From contig JAKCOZ010000003.1 in NCBI GenBank assembly GCA_022605955.1, positions 13,773,331-13,837,330 of the forward strand: 64,000 nt of DNA, given 5' to 3'. The notes under the pieces were generated by a model. It did no database searches, had not been told where the DNA came from, and saw only the letters and a program-made list of their open reading frames with translations. The translations under genes and the position numbers were made by a program. This document shows, in pieces, positions 33,745-46,237 of this stretch (position 1 is its first letter; the number at the start of each line of letters is the position of its first letter). Source of the stretch: Rallus limicola (Eukaryota; Chordata; Aves; Gruiformes; Rallidae).

Positions 33745-34150
33745 CACACTCAAAGGCCTTGCAGAAATCCAGATAGTTGACATCTCATAACTCTTCCCTT
33801 GTCTACTAATGCAGTTACTCCATTGCAGAAAGCCACTAGATCAGTCAGGCAAGACTTGCTTCTGGTGAAGCCATGAATCACCTCCCCGTCATCCATGTGC
33901 CTCAGCACATCTTCTAAGAGGATCTTTTCCGTGATCTTCCCAGGCACAGAGGTGAGGCTGACAGGGTGGCACTTCCCAGGGTCCTCCTTCCTACCCTTTT
34001 TAAAAATGGCCTCCATACCAGTCACTAGGAACTACACCTGAAAACCATGACTTTTCAAACATCATAGATATTTCAAAGTACCTTGATAAGCAATCATCTC
34101 ATGAGGTCCCATAGACTTGTGTACATTGAGGTTCCTCATATAATCATTTG
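33745..34150 (-). mobile_element. CR1 LINE ORF2 fragment (RT fingers), antisense
   Basis: The minus-strand frame 33750-34025 reads [37 protein letters not shown], then a shortened [16 protein letters not shown]. The usual sequence between the VIHGFTRS parts of RT is partly lost. A further ~125 bp upstream in the element (CATAGACTTGTGTACATTGA) is also CR1. The piece lacks both the element's 3' end and its start, so it is a relic truncated on both sides. Confidence 0.85.
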
Positions 34151-34196
34151 CAGAAGAAGGCTAGTTCTTTTAATGTGACTGCAACTTGTACATATG

Positions 34197-34449
34197 TGTG
34201 GGGATTTGACCCTGGCTGGAGGCCAGATGCCCACCAAAGTTACTATATCACTTGCCTTTCCAGCTGAACAGAGGGGAAAGTACATGTTGAGAGGCTTAGG
34301 AGTTGGGATAAGGACAGGGAGAGACCATTCCACAATGAGTGTCATGGGCAAAACAGACTCAAAACAGAAGAAAGGAAAGAAAACTTTCTAATTTTTTACA
34401 CTACACTGCACAGCCAGTGACACCAGAGTCAGGTAATGAGAAGTGCCAA
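34197..34449 (-). mobile_element. LTR-A fragment, 3' end part, antisense
   Basis: It starts TGTGGGGATTTGACCCTGG, includes GGCCAGATGCCCACCAAAG and the reverse of the polyA/R side (ATGGGCAAAACAGACTCAAAA), and reaches GAGTCAGGTAATGAGAAGTG, where CR1 sequence takes over. It is continued by the LTR-A fragment at 34658. Confidence 0.85.
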
Positions 34450-34657
34450 AAAGACAGGGATCTTCTAGAAAGTCTCCAACAGAAATCTACAAAGATGATT
34501 AAAGGCCTTGACCATCTTCCCTACTAGGAAAGACTGAATGAACTGGGGTGTTCAGCACTTAGAATAGAAAACTGAGAGGGTATCTGATCAACATTAATAA
34601 ATATCATGTGGGACACAAGGGGAAATGGCCAGCCTCTTTTCAGTTGTCTGTGGAGAA
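34450..34657 (+). mobile_element. CR1 fragment embedded in LTR-A
   Basis: The + frame reads KKDRDLLESLQQKSTKMIKG, the CR1 ORF2 tail, then CTGATCAACATTAATAAATA and GGGGAAATGGCCAGCCTC. It stops before the CR1 3' end, without an octamer, and the sequence returns to antisense LTR-A. It replaces about the middle of the LTR, so it is not a clean insertion. Confidence 0.85.
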
Positions 34658-35113
34658 TCATAGAACATCTCTAAGTCTCTTGAGATCAGAGTGCTCCAGC
34701 CTGGTCCTCCACAGGGTCACAAGCAAACCCTCATAGCAAACCTGCTCTGGCATGGGTCTCTTTCTCTCTCACTCATCTCTGTGTGTCTCTCCATAGGCTG
34801 CTACAAGTGCTGGCAAAGACGTGGGCTCCAACATGGGTCACAGCGTCTTCTGTATGTCTCCACCTGCTCCAGCATGAGGCCTCTCCACAGGCTGCAGGTG
34901 GGGTCTAGGCCTTTTCCATGGGCTGCGGGGGGACACCCACTCCACCATGGGTTTCTCCATGGGCTGCAGGGCATCTTTCTCTCTGGCACCTGGGGCACTT
35001 CCTCCCACCACTCCCTTCACTGGCCTTGGTGTCCGCAGATTTTCTTACTTCTTCACACTCCCATCTCTGGTGGCAAAACGCAGCTGCTAGTGGTTTTTTT
35101 TCTCCTAAATGTG
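34658..35113 (-). mobile_element. LTR-A fragment, central/5' part, antisense
   Basis: It resumes LTR-A at CAGCCTGGTCCTCCACAGGG and runs through CCACCTGCTCCAGCATGAGG to CTCCTAAATGTGATTC. It then ends, missing the CCAAT/TATA block and the 5' terminus (about 160 bp). Confidence 0.85.
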
Positions 35114-35338
35114 ATTCACACACAAAAGAAATAGAGTAAAGCTAAAATATGCTAGCAAGCAAATTCCAAAATACAAAATGCAAAGCATACATGAATCTCT
35201 TGCATACAGATGCAACTCCTCCCACCTCTGAGCTATTCAGGTTTCTCCACAACTAGAAGAGGAGGCAGGACACCAACAGCTGTGCACGCAGAAACATGAA
35301 TAATGCCTTCAGTGACACGTAGGAAGCCGCAGCACTGA

Positions 35339-35924
35339 TATCCTGGGTTCAGCTAGGATAGAGTTAATTTTCTTTCTAGTAGCCAGTATAATGCTGTTTG
35401 GGAGTTAGGATGAGAGCAGTGCTGATAACACACTAAATGCTTTACTTGTTGCCAAGCAGTCAAGGATTTGTCAGCTTCTCATGCTGCCTTCGTAATGAGA
35501 AGTCAAGAGGCACCAAGGAGGTTGGGAGGTGACAAAACCAGGATAGCTGAGCAAAGGGGTTATTCCATGCCAGTTATGATATGCTCAGCGTAAAGAGGGG
35601 TTGGTGGGGGAGAAGTGCACAGCTCCAGAACACACAGTTTGAGGATGGTCCAGCTTTGGGATGGCTCTGAGCAGTATGGTCTGAGTTGTGTGGTTGCGTG
35701 AGACACTGAATTTCTGTATCACAAGTTTTGTTATTTTGATATAAATTCCTCTTATTGTTATTTCTCCCTCCTTTTGCTGTCCCAGTAAACTATCCTTATC
35801 CCAAACCACAAGGCTTGACTTTGTCTTTTCCCACCACCACCATGTTTTTCCTTCCCCCACTGTGGGGGGAAACCGAGCAAGCAGGTCATGGTGCTCACCT
35901 GCTGGCTAGGGCTGAATCATGAAA
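35339..35924 (+). mobile_element. Solo LTR (LTR-B), nearly complete
   Basis: Start TATCCTGGGTTCAGC (TG changed to TA), then GGATAGAGTTAATTTTCTTT, near the 3' end CTTATCCCAAACCACAAGG, and a decayed 3' terminus GCTGAATCATGAAA. This layout (TGTCCTGG start, AGAGTTAATTTTC near the front) is a common bird LTR. It is about 585 bp with no internal region. Flanks ACTGA/ACCAA agree at only 3 of 5 positions, so a target duplication is not proven. A polyA signal is not obvious. Confidence 0.8.
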
Positions 35925-38900
35925 ACCAAACACAAAAATAAAGGAACAAGCTTACAGTAAAGATAAACCATTTTATCATTATCAGAAATGCACCAAGTAT
36001 TGTCTTCTCCAGTGGAGAAATCACATGCATAGAGAACAGCAGAAATGTAACCACACAGGTTCCAAATAATTAAAAAAAGTTGGCAAGAGATTTTCATGGC
36101 TAAAATTTTTCTAGTTTAATGGCCATTATTAGATATTCATAAACATGTAAAAGTCTAATAACTTAATCAACACACTCTGTCTTCAGAAATCAACTCTAAT
36201 TTAATTTCTCTTTATGCTGCAAGTGACATGACACTGCAAAGCTGCAGGTGGCACAGAATCTTTCCTGTGCCAACAGAATGACAATACAGGGTGGCCCTGT
36301 CCTAGAGATGGAGAATAGCTCTTTGTTCTCAATTAGAGTCACTGTGGCCTACACCCCACTTTCAAGTGCCGCAGCAGGCCAGCTTCCAAGCAGGCATGAA
36401 ACTGTTGGAGCTGCACCCTGTTTTCACACTGCACAAGCCCAATGGAACATACTTGCTCTGCAGCAGCAGGGCAGGCTTGTTGCCCCAGGGATTTTGTCTG
36501 CCTCTTGCCTCTGAGGGACAGGGAAGGAGGTGCAAGACTGCGTCCAGCTGAGCTGAGGGGCCAGTCAGGATAAGGCTGCCCATGTCAAGTCTCAATGCAC
36601 AAGTCAAAAAACTTAAGACGGTTTCCGTACTGGCTTATGTGAAACACATCTTCACACTTCTTTAATGAAAAGGGGTCATCTTCTGAATCATGTTCTGATC
36701 TTACTGCTAATATACCTGAATAGCTATATAAACTTCAAATATGATACAATGATTAAAGAAAAAAGAAAGACATTTTCCCTTTCCCATTATATTTTTATTT
36801 GCCGATTAACTCCTGAAAATACAGCTAGACATCTTTTTCCATTCATATAGTCCATGCTTGTATCTTTAGGGAGGCCACAATGGTCAGGAGTTTTTCTTTT
36901 AGATCAATAGTAGCAGTGGTTCGGGTATCATACTGAAGTAGCGTAGACTGTATGCTAGCTAGTAATTTCCAAATTTTTCAAGTCAGTTAAAAACCAAGTG
37001 GAAGAAAAAGCATTCAATCTGTCTCCTCCTTCACTGTCTCTTGGCTGCTCTGACTACACCTATGGTTTTGGATGATTTCTTAAGGGAGTGTTCCACAGAG
37101 ATTATGTTTCCTTTTCTCTTGTAGTTGCATCTCCATCCTAAACACCACAGTCCTGTTCTACCCAGGAATTCACTGATAGCTTAAAGGAATACAAAAAGCC
37201 AAGGAAAGGATAGAAACACACAGCTGAAACTGGCTTATCCCACTGTCTTGTCTAAAGAGTCAGTGATATCATGTAGGGTCAGGAACAAGAGTCAAGAAAG
37301 CACATGGATGACCAGTTGTAGGCCATGCAGTGCATAGGAAAGATACCTGATATTCTTTGACAAATCAGAGGTTTAAAATCCCTTATTTTGTCACCTGATG
37401 TGATTCATCACCTTCTTTCCCTTGTTGGCAGTTAAGTAAAACTCTCCTATAACACTTATCTATTCTTAGCTTTCCCGCAAAACAGTTCCAATATGCAAAA
37501 CCTTCTAGCTGGAATTTCAAAAAGCAATGCTGTCATGTTAAAGAAGATACAGTTTGAAAGGACTGATTTGAGGTATTTTCTTGTTCTTTACCTTCACCTT
37601 GTTTCTGCCTTCCAGTAGTACTATGAAGGACTTTGGATCAGTTGGAGATGGGACCTTGCATCTCCATCACTTCTACTGCTTCTCTAGGAAAGAAAGGTAT
37701 GAAGCAGAAACACATTCTGAAATAAGACACAGTCCTGACAATAGCTAGCCTAAATCAGTCATCTGATGTTTCTTTCATTTCAGCATTCTTTAAAAAAGAA
37801 AAAAAAAGTTAAAAACCTTCTCCAAAGCCCTGGATCAGCCTGTTGATACATCATTTTCCACAGAAAAAAAAAAAAACAACCCAAACCATAACGTATTTAT
37901 ACCTACATTTTATTTTGTAAGTCCTGTGAGACTCTTTTGAGTTGCTGTTTTGCTCTTTTTTTTCAAAAAGTGCTCCAAGGTTAAATCATGCTTTTTTTTA
38001 ATTACCATTACTCATTGCACACGTCACACTTGAAAAGACAAAATATCTTTGCTATGACTGCCTTCAGAAAGAAACTGACCATGAGCAAAAATGTTTCTGT
38101 ATCTGTGCAGTCATTTAGTAATTCTTTTTCTCGTCAGACTTTCTAACGTCTGTATACAATTTAGTGTTCTCTTGGAAGAATGCTTTTCAGACAGAAAAAA
38201 AATATGTGGTTAGGTATCATGTTACAGTTCCTCTTGAAAAAAATAAAATTAAAATTCCTCTGTAATTAAAAACACCATTTTGCAAAGCTGTAGTATACAA
38301 AAACAAAAAAAAAAAACATTGCAGTTCTCTGGACAATGTAGCTAAATGCCCACCTATATTCATTTAAGACAAAACATGATAGAATATGAAAATTGATAAA
38401 ACACAGTTAAAACTTAAAATTTCAGAGCTTTGAAAACCTTTATATTATACAATATAACACACACACACACGCGCTATTATTTCAGTATGTACTTTAATAG
38501 TACGTGAAGAATTAAAAAATTGTGTCACTTCAATATACACTGTCTTATATACTGAGAGAGAAAAGTAGTACGTAATCCTAAATGGCAAATAGTCATCTGG
38601 GGAGAACTGCAAGTACATAAGAACTGGTCTAGATCTAATGTTCGGATTTGCATACAGGATGAACTCTATTTTCATAATTCTAAGGGCTGTTTAATTCATG
38701 TGAATGGCAATAGTTGCTGGAAAAGGGTTGTTAATTTATTTATGTCTGCACTGTGACCCTGCTTCTGTTTTGTCTTTGAAAAACTCGAGTTTGTATGATT
38801 ATCCTGTAATGATGGAAAGCATGACAAATAAATAAATAAATAAACTGCAATTGAACTTCAGTAATAGCAAATGGAGTTACTATAAGAAAATACCTGACAG

Positions 38901-40256
38901 GACTTATCATCTTTCTCCTGTAACAATTAATAAGATAGAATAGGAGAAAAAAAATTTGGTTTGTATTGATTTTTCAGTATTCAGAATTTGGTTTTGATCT
39001 GGATCAAAATAAAATTATATTTTATGAATGATTTGACCATTACAGAAGTATAAGAAAATGGCCATTTTCAGATCAAAATCTGAGCTTTTACAGTTTGAAA
39101 TGTTGAGAGAATAGAGAAGGGTATTGTTTCAACCTAGCTGACTGAATCTAGTAAATTAAAAGACTTGTCCAAAGTAACCTCCATGATGCTGAAAATTTCT
39201 TTAACTCTAGTCTGGACAGCATGTTTTGACTCCATATGTTCCAGATGGAGGAAATTCTTACCAACTGGCAATACTGTTATTCCATTCTAACTACTCAAAT
39301 GGAGTGATCTTTAATCAGATTCATCCATACCAGAGAATTTTTCCTCATAGATTTTTGCTCTGTTTTGAACTCTCTCTGTATGTAACATTCTTTCACCAGT
39401 CTGTTTATTTCTACTTCTAACGAATCATACAGCACAAATGCAAGAATTTGAGATCTTCACCTTTGATAATCCGTGGGTTATGTTTGTCTTCTACTGAAAG
39501 GATTACTTTTTTAAGCTGAAATAGAATTTAAATTTAAATCCTCACAGTAAGCAAATCTCTAATCTTCTAAATGCCACTGTAATATTGTTTAGCCTCTTCT
39601 ACTAAATGGAGTTTGAGTAAATGTAATCTTCTAGTGCTGGGTGCAACAGGAGGAAGAAACCATAAGCACCAGGACCACTGATATCTGTTTTCAAACAGAT
39701 TTGCTTTGTGGATAATGGTCCTTTCTGAAGTGTAAAACTGCAGTATAAACTTATTGCATCCCAGGAAATCCCAAAAGATGTTTTGTACTAAATAATAAAG
39801 ATTTTATGATTCTTTAAGCCCTAGGTATTTAATAAGAAGGAAATGCTATTTTCTGATGTCCAAGAAGGCAAGAGCTTCATTTTCAGCTTTTTCTGCTATG
39901 TTTATAACACCGTTCTGTGCGTACATATCCTTTAATGTCTTTTAGTGAAAAGTAAATTAATGGACATTTAATCTCTTTTGATGCACATTGGGTTGAATGC
40001 CACTGAAAAGTTAGATGCAGGACACTGGCAAATTAGCAAAGTGGTTCCATATATTCATTCCTGTAGAAATAGAGGATGAAGGTATATTTTCTAGTATCTA
40101 TATAGCTTTTCTTTGGATTTTGTTTGTGATTGCTTTTTTTCAGTAGTGTCTATTCACAATATCAAAAATGTCTCCTGTGTTGGTTTTAATTTATTTTTTT
40201 TTTTTTATTTTTAAAATGTGTTTAAACAAATATAAACAATCCTAATTTTAATTTTA
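35925..40256. other. Four kilobases of unique AT-rich DNA
   Basis: No host exon recognised. It has a GC-richer island at about 36240-36600, discussed in the findings, and microsatellites: (AC)7 at 38457-38470 and an (AAAT) run at 38825-38844. A-runs are frequent. Confidence 0.5.
38825..38844. repeat. (AAAT)n microsatellite, about 20 bp
   Basis: Five uninterrupted AAAT-type units. Short simple repeat with no other context. Confidence 0.9.
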
Positions 40257-40419
40257 TCCGACCACACTTGGACTGTCCCAGAGCCACAGAGACCTGCTCT
40301 TCAGTGACCAGCTCCCTTCTGTGGGGAGCATGAGGTCGTATAGTGTGGAAAACACCCTTGGCCAACTCAGTTCACCTGTGCTGGGGAAAGTTAACTCTTT
40401 CCTGGTTGGAATCAGGAAA
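40257..40419 (-). mobile_element. LTR-B relic with internal deletion, antisense
   Basis: It contains GAGGTCGTATAGTGTGGAAA, ACACCCTTGGCCAACTCAG and finally GTTAACTCTTTCCTGGTTGG, the reverse complement of the LTR-B start. The middle, present in the 7955 relic, is missing. It ends directly in a run of A, C and a few T. Confidence 0.65.
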
Positions 40420-43400
40420 AAAAAACCAAACAAAACCCAACCAAACAATCAAAAAAACCCAAAAAACCAAATCAAAAGTTTAATTTTACCTTCTAGTCCA
40501 GGCTGCTTTTTTCAGGCAACACTCAGGTCCAATGCAGATTTATTACAGAGAATCACCTAGACTTTTAGAAGCTAAGTACTATGACCTAACATTGTTACTC
40601 AGCATCTATAGCCTCAATAACTTGTCTTGGAATAGGACATTCATTGCTGTTTTTGGGATGAAAAACGAAAGCATAGCTATAGCAAATGTATTTACATACT
40701 GCAAATTTCAGAAGAAATTCATCTCCAAGCTAAGTATTTTCAACACTTCCTCCAGTAGCATGTTGAAAATGTCAGGAAGAGAGGCAGACTCTTATAACAA
40801 AGCAAGGAACTGTAGATTTTTTTTCTGTCATTCAGGATTCCAGCTATATCACTGAATGCTAAAAGCAATATAGTGTCAATGTTATATACTTTGCCATGTG
40901 TAAGTGACTGTGTGGGAGGATAACTGTCTGTCAAAGACAGAACTATCCAGTAACTTTCTGAAAATATATTTTTGAAAGAAAAAATCCCATCTCTTTGCTT
41001 TTTGGTTGTGAAATAAAAATCCATTATTATTGTTTGCAATTTCTAAAAACAAATTTATTAAGATATAGTTAAATACCAGTAGTTTTAACTACTGTAAAGT
41101 AAACAACTTATCATTACCCTGCTCAAGTAGGTTAGCATACACAAAATTCAGCATGAATATTCTTTTAGATGTGATGATAATACCTCATATTATTCTGCTG
41201 CTGCTTTTCTAGACTATAGTAAATAATTTCTTTTTTTCTTTTAACTAAAGAGGTATTTTCCATTTCAAATCTATTCAAAAGTTACCTCAAATAAAGAGAA
41301 ATAGAGAAAAATAATATGGAGATTGCTTTTACTTTTATTATGTATTGTGAGCTGGTGCATAAAGAGATATTACTGTAAAGTACTGCACGGAGGCATCTCA
41401 ATAATTCTCAGTTAATCTCTTCTTTCATTCAGATACCATCTTATCCCTTAAAATAAGACCTATTTCTTTCCTGAACACCCTCATGTTTACAAAATCTTCC
41501 TGGTTAGGCAGTTAAATCTCCTTTACAGGGAGATGTATGGTGATGATGTAATGTGGTACAGCTCTGCCTCTCTATGTCAAGAACACTGTCTACACACGAA
41601 TGAAATCAAACATTTATAAAGAGACTTACAGGGCAAAAGGTTCCCAGTTCATGAATTATGAAATCATTCCAGAGCAGACACAAATGGGAAAACCTGAGGT
41701 CTTTAAGTCACTGCCAGTCTGAATTAATTTTGAAATAAAAAAGTCTCTTTTGAAAACTTCAAGGATTTGATATTTGGATATAGTGCAACTCATACATGAA
41801 GATCTGTAAATGAAGTGACATTTCTCCTTTTGCTTGTCCATAAGCTGTTGAAATGGCCGTGGGTGCTCATTACTCTTTGAAAATATAACCAATTAGGACC
41901 AATGTCAATTGTTAAAATATTTTTCATCTGCTATTTCATGCCCTTTATTGGTACTATATAACATGAAAAATGTATTTTTAAGCTACAAGGCAAAAGTTTC
42001 TCAACTTCTTGTAGAAGTTTTCCAAGCATCAAATCAAGACAGTATTCCCCCTTTCCTGTACAACAAATTTTTCAGGATAGACAGCTCAGTGAAGAGCAAA
42101 ACTGCAGCAGAATTTCTGGTCAGTTCTTGCCTTCAGCTCACGAGACACCAAAGGTTTCAGCCCTGAGATAGAATGACTGATAGAACTTAACACTAAAGAA
42201 AACACTCAGAGAACAGCTCTGGCACTTTTTGCAACCCTATGGGTTGTTGCTGCCCACAGCTTATTTGCATAAAAAATAAAAGTATACAGGAATTCTAGTC
42301 TGTGGGTTCATCTCCAGGAGTTAATTTTTGTTTCAACAAGTCTACCTGCTTACCATTTCACACAGTATCAAGGCTTCCTCAGTTTAATAATCCTCAGCAT
42401 ATTTTTTCACCAGTTCTAATTTTGGAGAGTTGTAAATTATATTAATGAATGTCCAAACAAGGTACACATATTTCACTATTAAGAAGCAAAAAACAACATA
42501 TGCCATCAAAGTGGAGTTTGGTCTTTTGAAAATTGGGCAGTCAGTATGTCACATTTTCACAAGTAGAAACAGTTTTGCAACAGGGTAACAATCATAAGCA
42601 TCACCGGAATTGAGCATTGTTTCTCTTTTCATTTTGTGATAGCATACTGAGAGTCTGAATGACAACAGATTGTCATGAGAGAGAGTTAATTGCATATTAT
42701 TGAAAAGTAGATGGCTGAATTGAATAAGAAATGTGTCAAAGAATTCTTGTGACTTACCAGTGAGCCAGACTAGTGGAGCCAAAGGAAACATAGTTTTGTA
42801 ATGAATGAACTCAGTTAATCACCAGGTAGAAGTAACACTAGAACACAAGCAGTTTAGTCCAATTTGCACTATGAGAAGATTCTGAGCAACGTTATATGGA
42901 AGAGTTACAAAAAAATACCCCCATATTTATGCAGAATGCAATATCAACAGTTATCTTTTTTAACAAAAAATAACCCAGATCATCCAACCAAACCCCCCCA
43001 CCAACACAAAAAAAAAAAAAAAAAAAAAAACCAAAAAACCACCAAAACACAACAAACCAACCAACCAAACAAACAAACACCAAAAACCCCCCACATACCA
43101 GAATATGTGTTTCAGCTATGTCAATGAGCTGCACGTATATGCCCAGTAGCTTCTCAAGGCTTCAGCCACTTCATACAGCTAGATTTTTAATTCTGCACAC
43201 ATGGAACTACATCACTATAGTTATATTTATATAAATTCTGAAAGCTTCTGAGTGGAGTACATCATTCACTAGCCACAATAGAATACCATTGTTCTATGAA
43301 CTTCTTTTATAATGTCCATTCTCTAATTTATGCAGTTGAAACCAAAGTTGGATTCTAAATATGTTGACCTAAGTAACTGTGTTACCCAAGTAACTCCAAA

Positions 43401-43482
43401 AGATTGGATGTGCCCAGTGGCCTGAAATGGGTTCTGCCCAGGTCTGCCCCCACAGCTTGTGCTGTTCCTTGTATGGGAAAAG
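40420..43482. other. Unique AT-rich DNA with an A/C-only tract
   Basis: No gene recognised. The 107-codon frame at 40532-40855 (+) and the overlapping minus-strand frame at 40740-41039 are low-complexity and unsupported. The A/C-only tract at 42984-43095 is listed separately. Confidence 0.5.
42984..43095. repeat. 112-nt tract with only A and C
   Basis: It begins with C-runs, has A23 at 43008-43030, then (CCAA)/(CAAA) units such as CCAACCAACCAAACAAACAAA, and ends in a C-run. No G or T occurs over 112 bases. Simple-sequence DNA; open frames across it are trivial. Confidence 0.95.
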
Positions 43483-44030
43483 CATCCTGGTTTCTGCTGT
43501 GATTAATTTTCTCCCTCATGTCTGGTATAGTGCTTAATTTTAGATTTAGGAAGAGAATCATGTTGATGGTTTAAACTGTTGCTAGGTGGTTGTTGTACCT
43601 ACACTAAGTCAAGGATTTTTCAGCTTCCTATTCCCTGCCAGGTGCACAAGGAACTGGGAGAACACAGGTGACCCAGGCTGGACAATGGGATATTCCAAAC
43701 CACATAACATCATGTTCTGGATATAACTGGGAAGCTTGATGGGAGGCAGGATCACTGCTTGGAAACAAACTGGGGACCTGGGGGGTTTATTTTAACTTCT
43801 CATGTGGTGAGCAATTGCATTTGTACATCACTTGTACTATTGTTACTATTAATCTTATTTTTATTGTTTTTATTAATATCACTACTATTACTCTTACCTT
43901 TCTTTTTTTTTTTCTGTTAAATTCTTTATTTCAACCCACATGTTTTTTTCAGTTCTCCTTTCCATACACTTGAAGGGGGAGGAATAAGCAAGTGGCTGAA
44001 TGGTGCTCAGCTACTGGCTGAGTCATGTCA
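43483..44030 (+). mobile_element. Solo LTR (LTR-B), older copy
   Basis: Start CATCCTGGTTTCTGCTG, then GTGATTAATTTTCTCCC and TATAGTGCTTAATTTTAG. Near the 3' end it has AAGCAAGTGGCTGAATGGTG and the terminus CTGAGTCATGTCA. It is about 548 bp. Relative to the 35339 copy it is more diverged and AT-enriched (for example the T12 run near 43910). It has no internal region, and the flanks show no clear target duplication. Confidence 0.75.
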
Positions 44031-44605
44031 GTAAAGCAGGGCTGGACCAGTCTGCTCAAGGAAGTCCCATCTCACTGCCTCCAGTGTTACTTTTCAGAAT
44101 AGAAATTGATCATGAACTATTAAAAGAAAAAATTCTTAAACTATAGCATGCCAGAAGAACATACTATGTGAAAAGAGGTATTCATTTTATTCTTCTGCTG
44201 TGAAGCATAATCGCCTCCCTGGAGATGTGCATTAGACCGCAAGAGTCTGCTCTAGCACAACATGGACAGTATTACACTCTTAAACACCTCAAGAGCTATG
44301 CACCTCTCTCCAGACTACCAGTATCTATGAAAACCTAACTCTAACAGTTTCAGTGGATATGGAAATCACCCTGTGTGGGAAGATAGTAGTATTGGTTCCT
44401 CCTCTCTGAGTTAGCACTGCAGTCGGGTATATCTACACTTACCAAAACCCCCCACCAATACATTTTGTCTGCTGCAAAACTTTGAGCAGATAAACCCTGA
44501 TCCTGCGTAATAAAGTTGTTTAATCTCTTTTGATAAAGTCCTATGCTTGATAGTATAAAAAGAAAATTAAACAACAATAATAATTTGTGCGATTTAAAAA
44601 AATAT
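44031..44605. other. Unique DNA between two LTRs
   Basis: No gene or element recognised in about 575 bp. Confidence 0.5.
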
Positions 44606-45831
44606 TGAGGTGGTTTGGCCCTGGCTAGAGGCCAAATGCCCACCAAAGCTGGTCTATCACTCCCTTTTTCAGCCAAAAAAAAGGAGAAGATATATATTGT
44701 GAGGCTTTTGATTTGAGAGAAGGACAGAGAGGGATCACCCTGCAATTAGTGTCATGGACACAACAGACTCAACATGGAATAAAGAAAAGTAATTTATTAC
44801 ACTACAACTACACACGCAGTGAAACCAGAGTCAGGTAATGAGAAGTGCAGCCAGGTCTTAAAACACCTTTCCCCACCCCTCCCTTCTTAGCAGACTTAAC
44901 TTCAATCATAGTTTTACTCCCTTCTTCTCCCCCTCAACATGGCTTGGGGAGGGGCAGGGAATGGGGAGTGGGGTTCCGGTCAATTTCTTATAAGCTACTT
45001 TCCTTCTTAACACTTCTACTTCCCCCCTGACCCCTGCCTTCTTCACAGATTTTAGTCTTAAATTCATTCCCTTCTTCACCCCCCATCATGGCACGGGGAG
45101 GGGCAGGGAATGAGGAATGGGGGTTTTCAGTCCACTCCTCCTGAGTTGTCTTCCTTCTTAGCTGGATAGGGCTTTCCACACACATCCTTCCCCTGCTGCA
45201 CCGTGGGGTCCCACCCATGTGAGACAGTCCTCCACGAACTCCTCCAGCACGAGTCCTCTCTATTGGGGAGTCGCCTCCTCACCACTTGCCTCAGCACGGC
45301 TCCCTTCCATGGGGTGCTGACCTTCGGGCCCAGACTGCTCTGGCCTGGTCTCCCACAGAGTCACAAGTCCCCCGGCAAACCTGCTGCAACATGAGTCAAT
45401 CTCTTCACAGGCCATAGATGTTCTCTACTCCCCGTCATTATCCATGGGATGCGGGGACACACCCGCTCCACCATGGTCTTCTCCATGGGCTTCAGGGGAA
45501 TCTCTCTCTCCAGCACCCAGAGTGCCTCATTCCTCCCCGCCACCTCCTTCTTCCCTGGTCTTGAGGTCTGTACAGCTATTTACATCTTCTCACTCCCTTC
45601 TCTGGGGGGAAAAAATGTACCTGTCTGCAGTTTTTTTTCTCCTAAATGTGATTCCCAGAGGTGCTGTGACCATCGCCGATTGGCTCAGCCTTGGTCAGCA
45701 GCAAGTCTGGCCCTGAATCTGTCGATGTTTACTCTTCAGGACCTGCAAAGAGCTTCTAGCTGCTTCTTTCAGGCACCATCTCTGCAGCACCCCCTTCTCT
45801 ACCAGCACACGGTTATGCAAAACTGCGAAAA
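44606..45831 (-). mobile_element. Solo LTR of ERVL type (LTR-A), antisense
   Basis: Begins TGAGGTGGTTTGGCCCTGG on the + strand, has the reverse of AATAAA (TTTATTAC) near 44790-44800, the block GTGACCATCGCCGATTGGCT (reverse of CCAATCGG) near 45668, and ends near TATGCAAAACTGCG. Flanks AATAT (44601-44605) and AATCT (45832-45836) give a 5-bp duplication with one mismatch if the LTR ends at 45831. This copy has a tandem-like duplication of the GTTTTACTCCCTTCTTC...GGGGAGGGGCAGGGAATG region (about 44910 and 45067). It is 1.2 kb with no internal region. Confidence 0.87.
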
Positions 45832-46237
45832 AATCTATTTATGGATAGAAGACAACTCACATAGTAGTTATCTACACATCAGAGGAAAAATTAAAATAGA
45901 TACACAAGTACTAAAATCTGAAGTACTAACATCTGAAGTTCCTCTTTGCAAACAATTAATCCCTGAAGTACATGTGAAGGAAGCAATACACTCCCTTTCT
46001 GCAAAGCTATGGTACTTGGGTCAGGGAACTAATTTTATAAATATCTATCAAGCACCAGTCATATCTATGCCAATGCTAAATAAATCACATAACCTTATGG
46101 GAGAGACTATGGAGAAAACCTTTCCCTTAGCTTTCTCCAAGATAAAACTTCACATTGACCACTGTGCAACAAGACCACGTCCAATGGACTGTTGCATTAC
46201 ATGCAGCATTGTCTTGTACCAAAAGTTCTCAGTGTAG
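45449..46237 (+). other. 262-codon open frame crossing an LTR boundary
   Basis: The first ~127 codons are antisense LTR-A; the remaining ~135 codons (45832-46237) are unrelated to the LTR and still open, despite an AT-rich context. The stop TAG at 46235-46237 is followed directly by A13 (46238-46250). I recognise no family in the non-LTR half, which contains stretches such as LKSEVLTSEVPLCKQLIPE and CATRPRPMDCCITCS. Possibilities: chance; an old retroposed copy with a poly(A) tail; or a lineage-specific exon. No splice sites or promoter are evident, and I do not call it a gene. Confidence 0.2.

Noticed and set aside
42864..43127. 87-codon frame rich in Lys, Thr, Asn and Gln
   Set aside because: It is a translation of the A/C-only simple-sequence tract.
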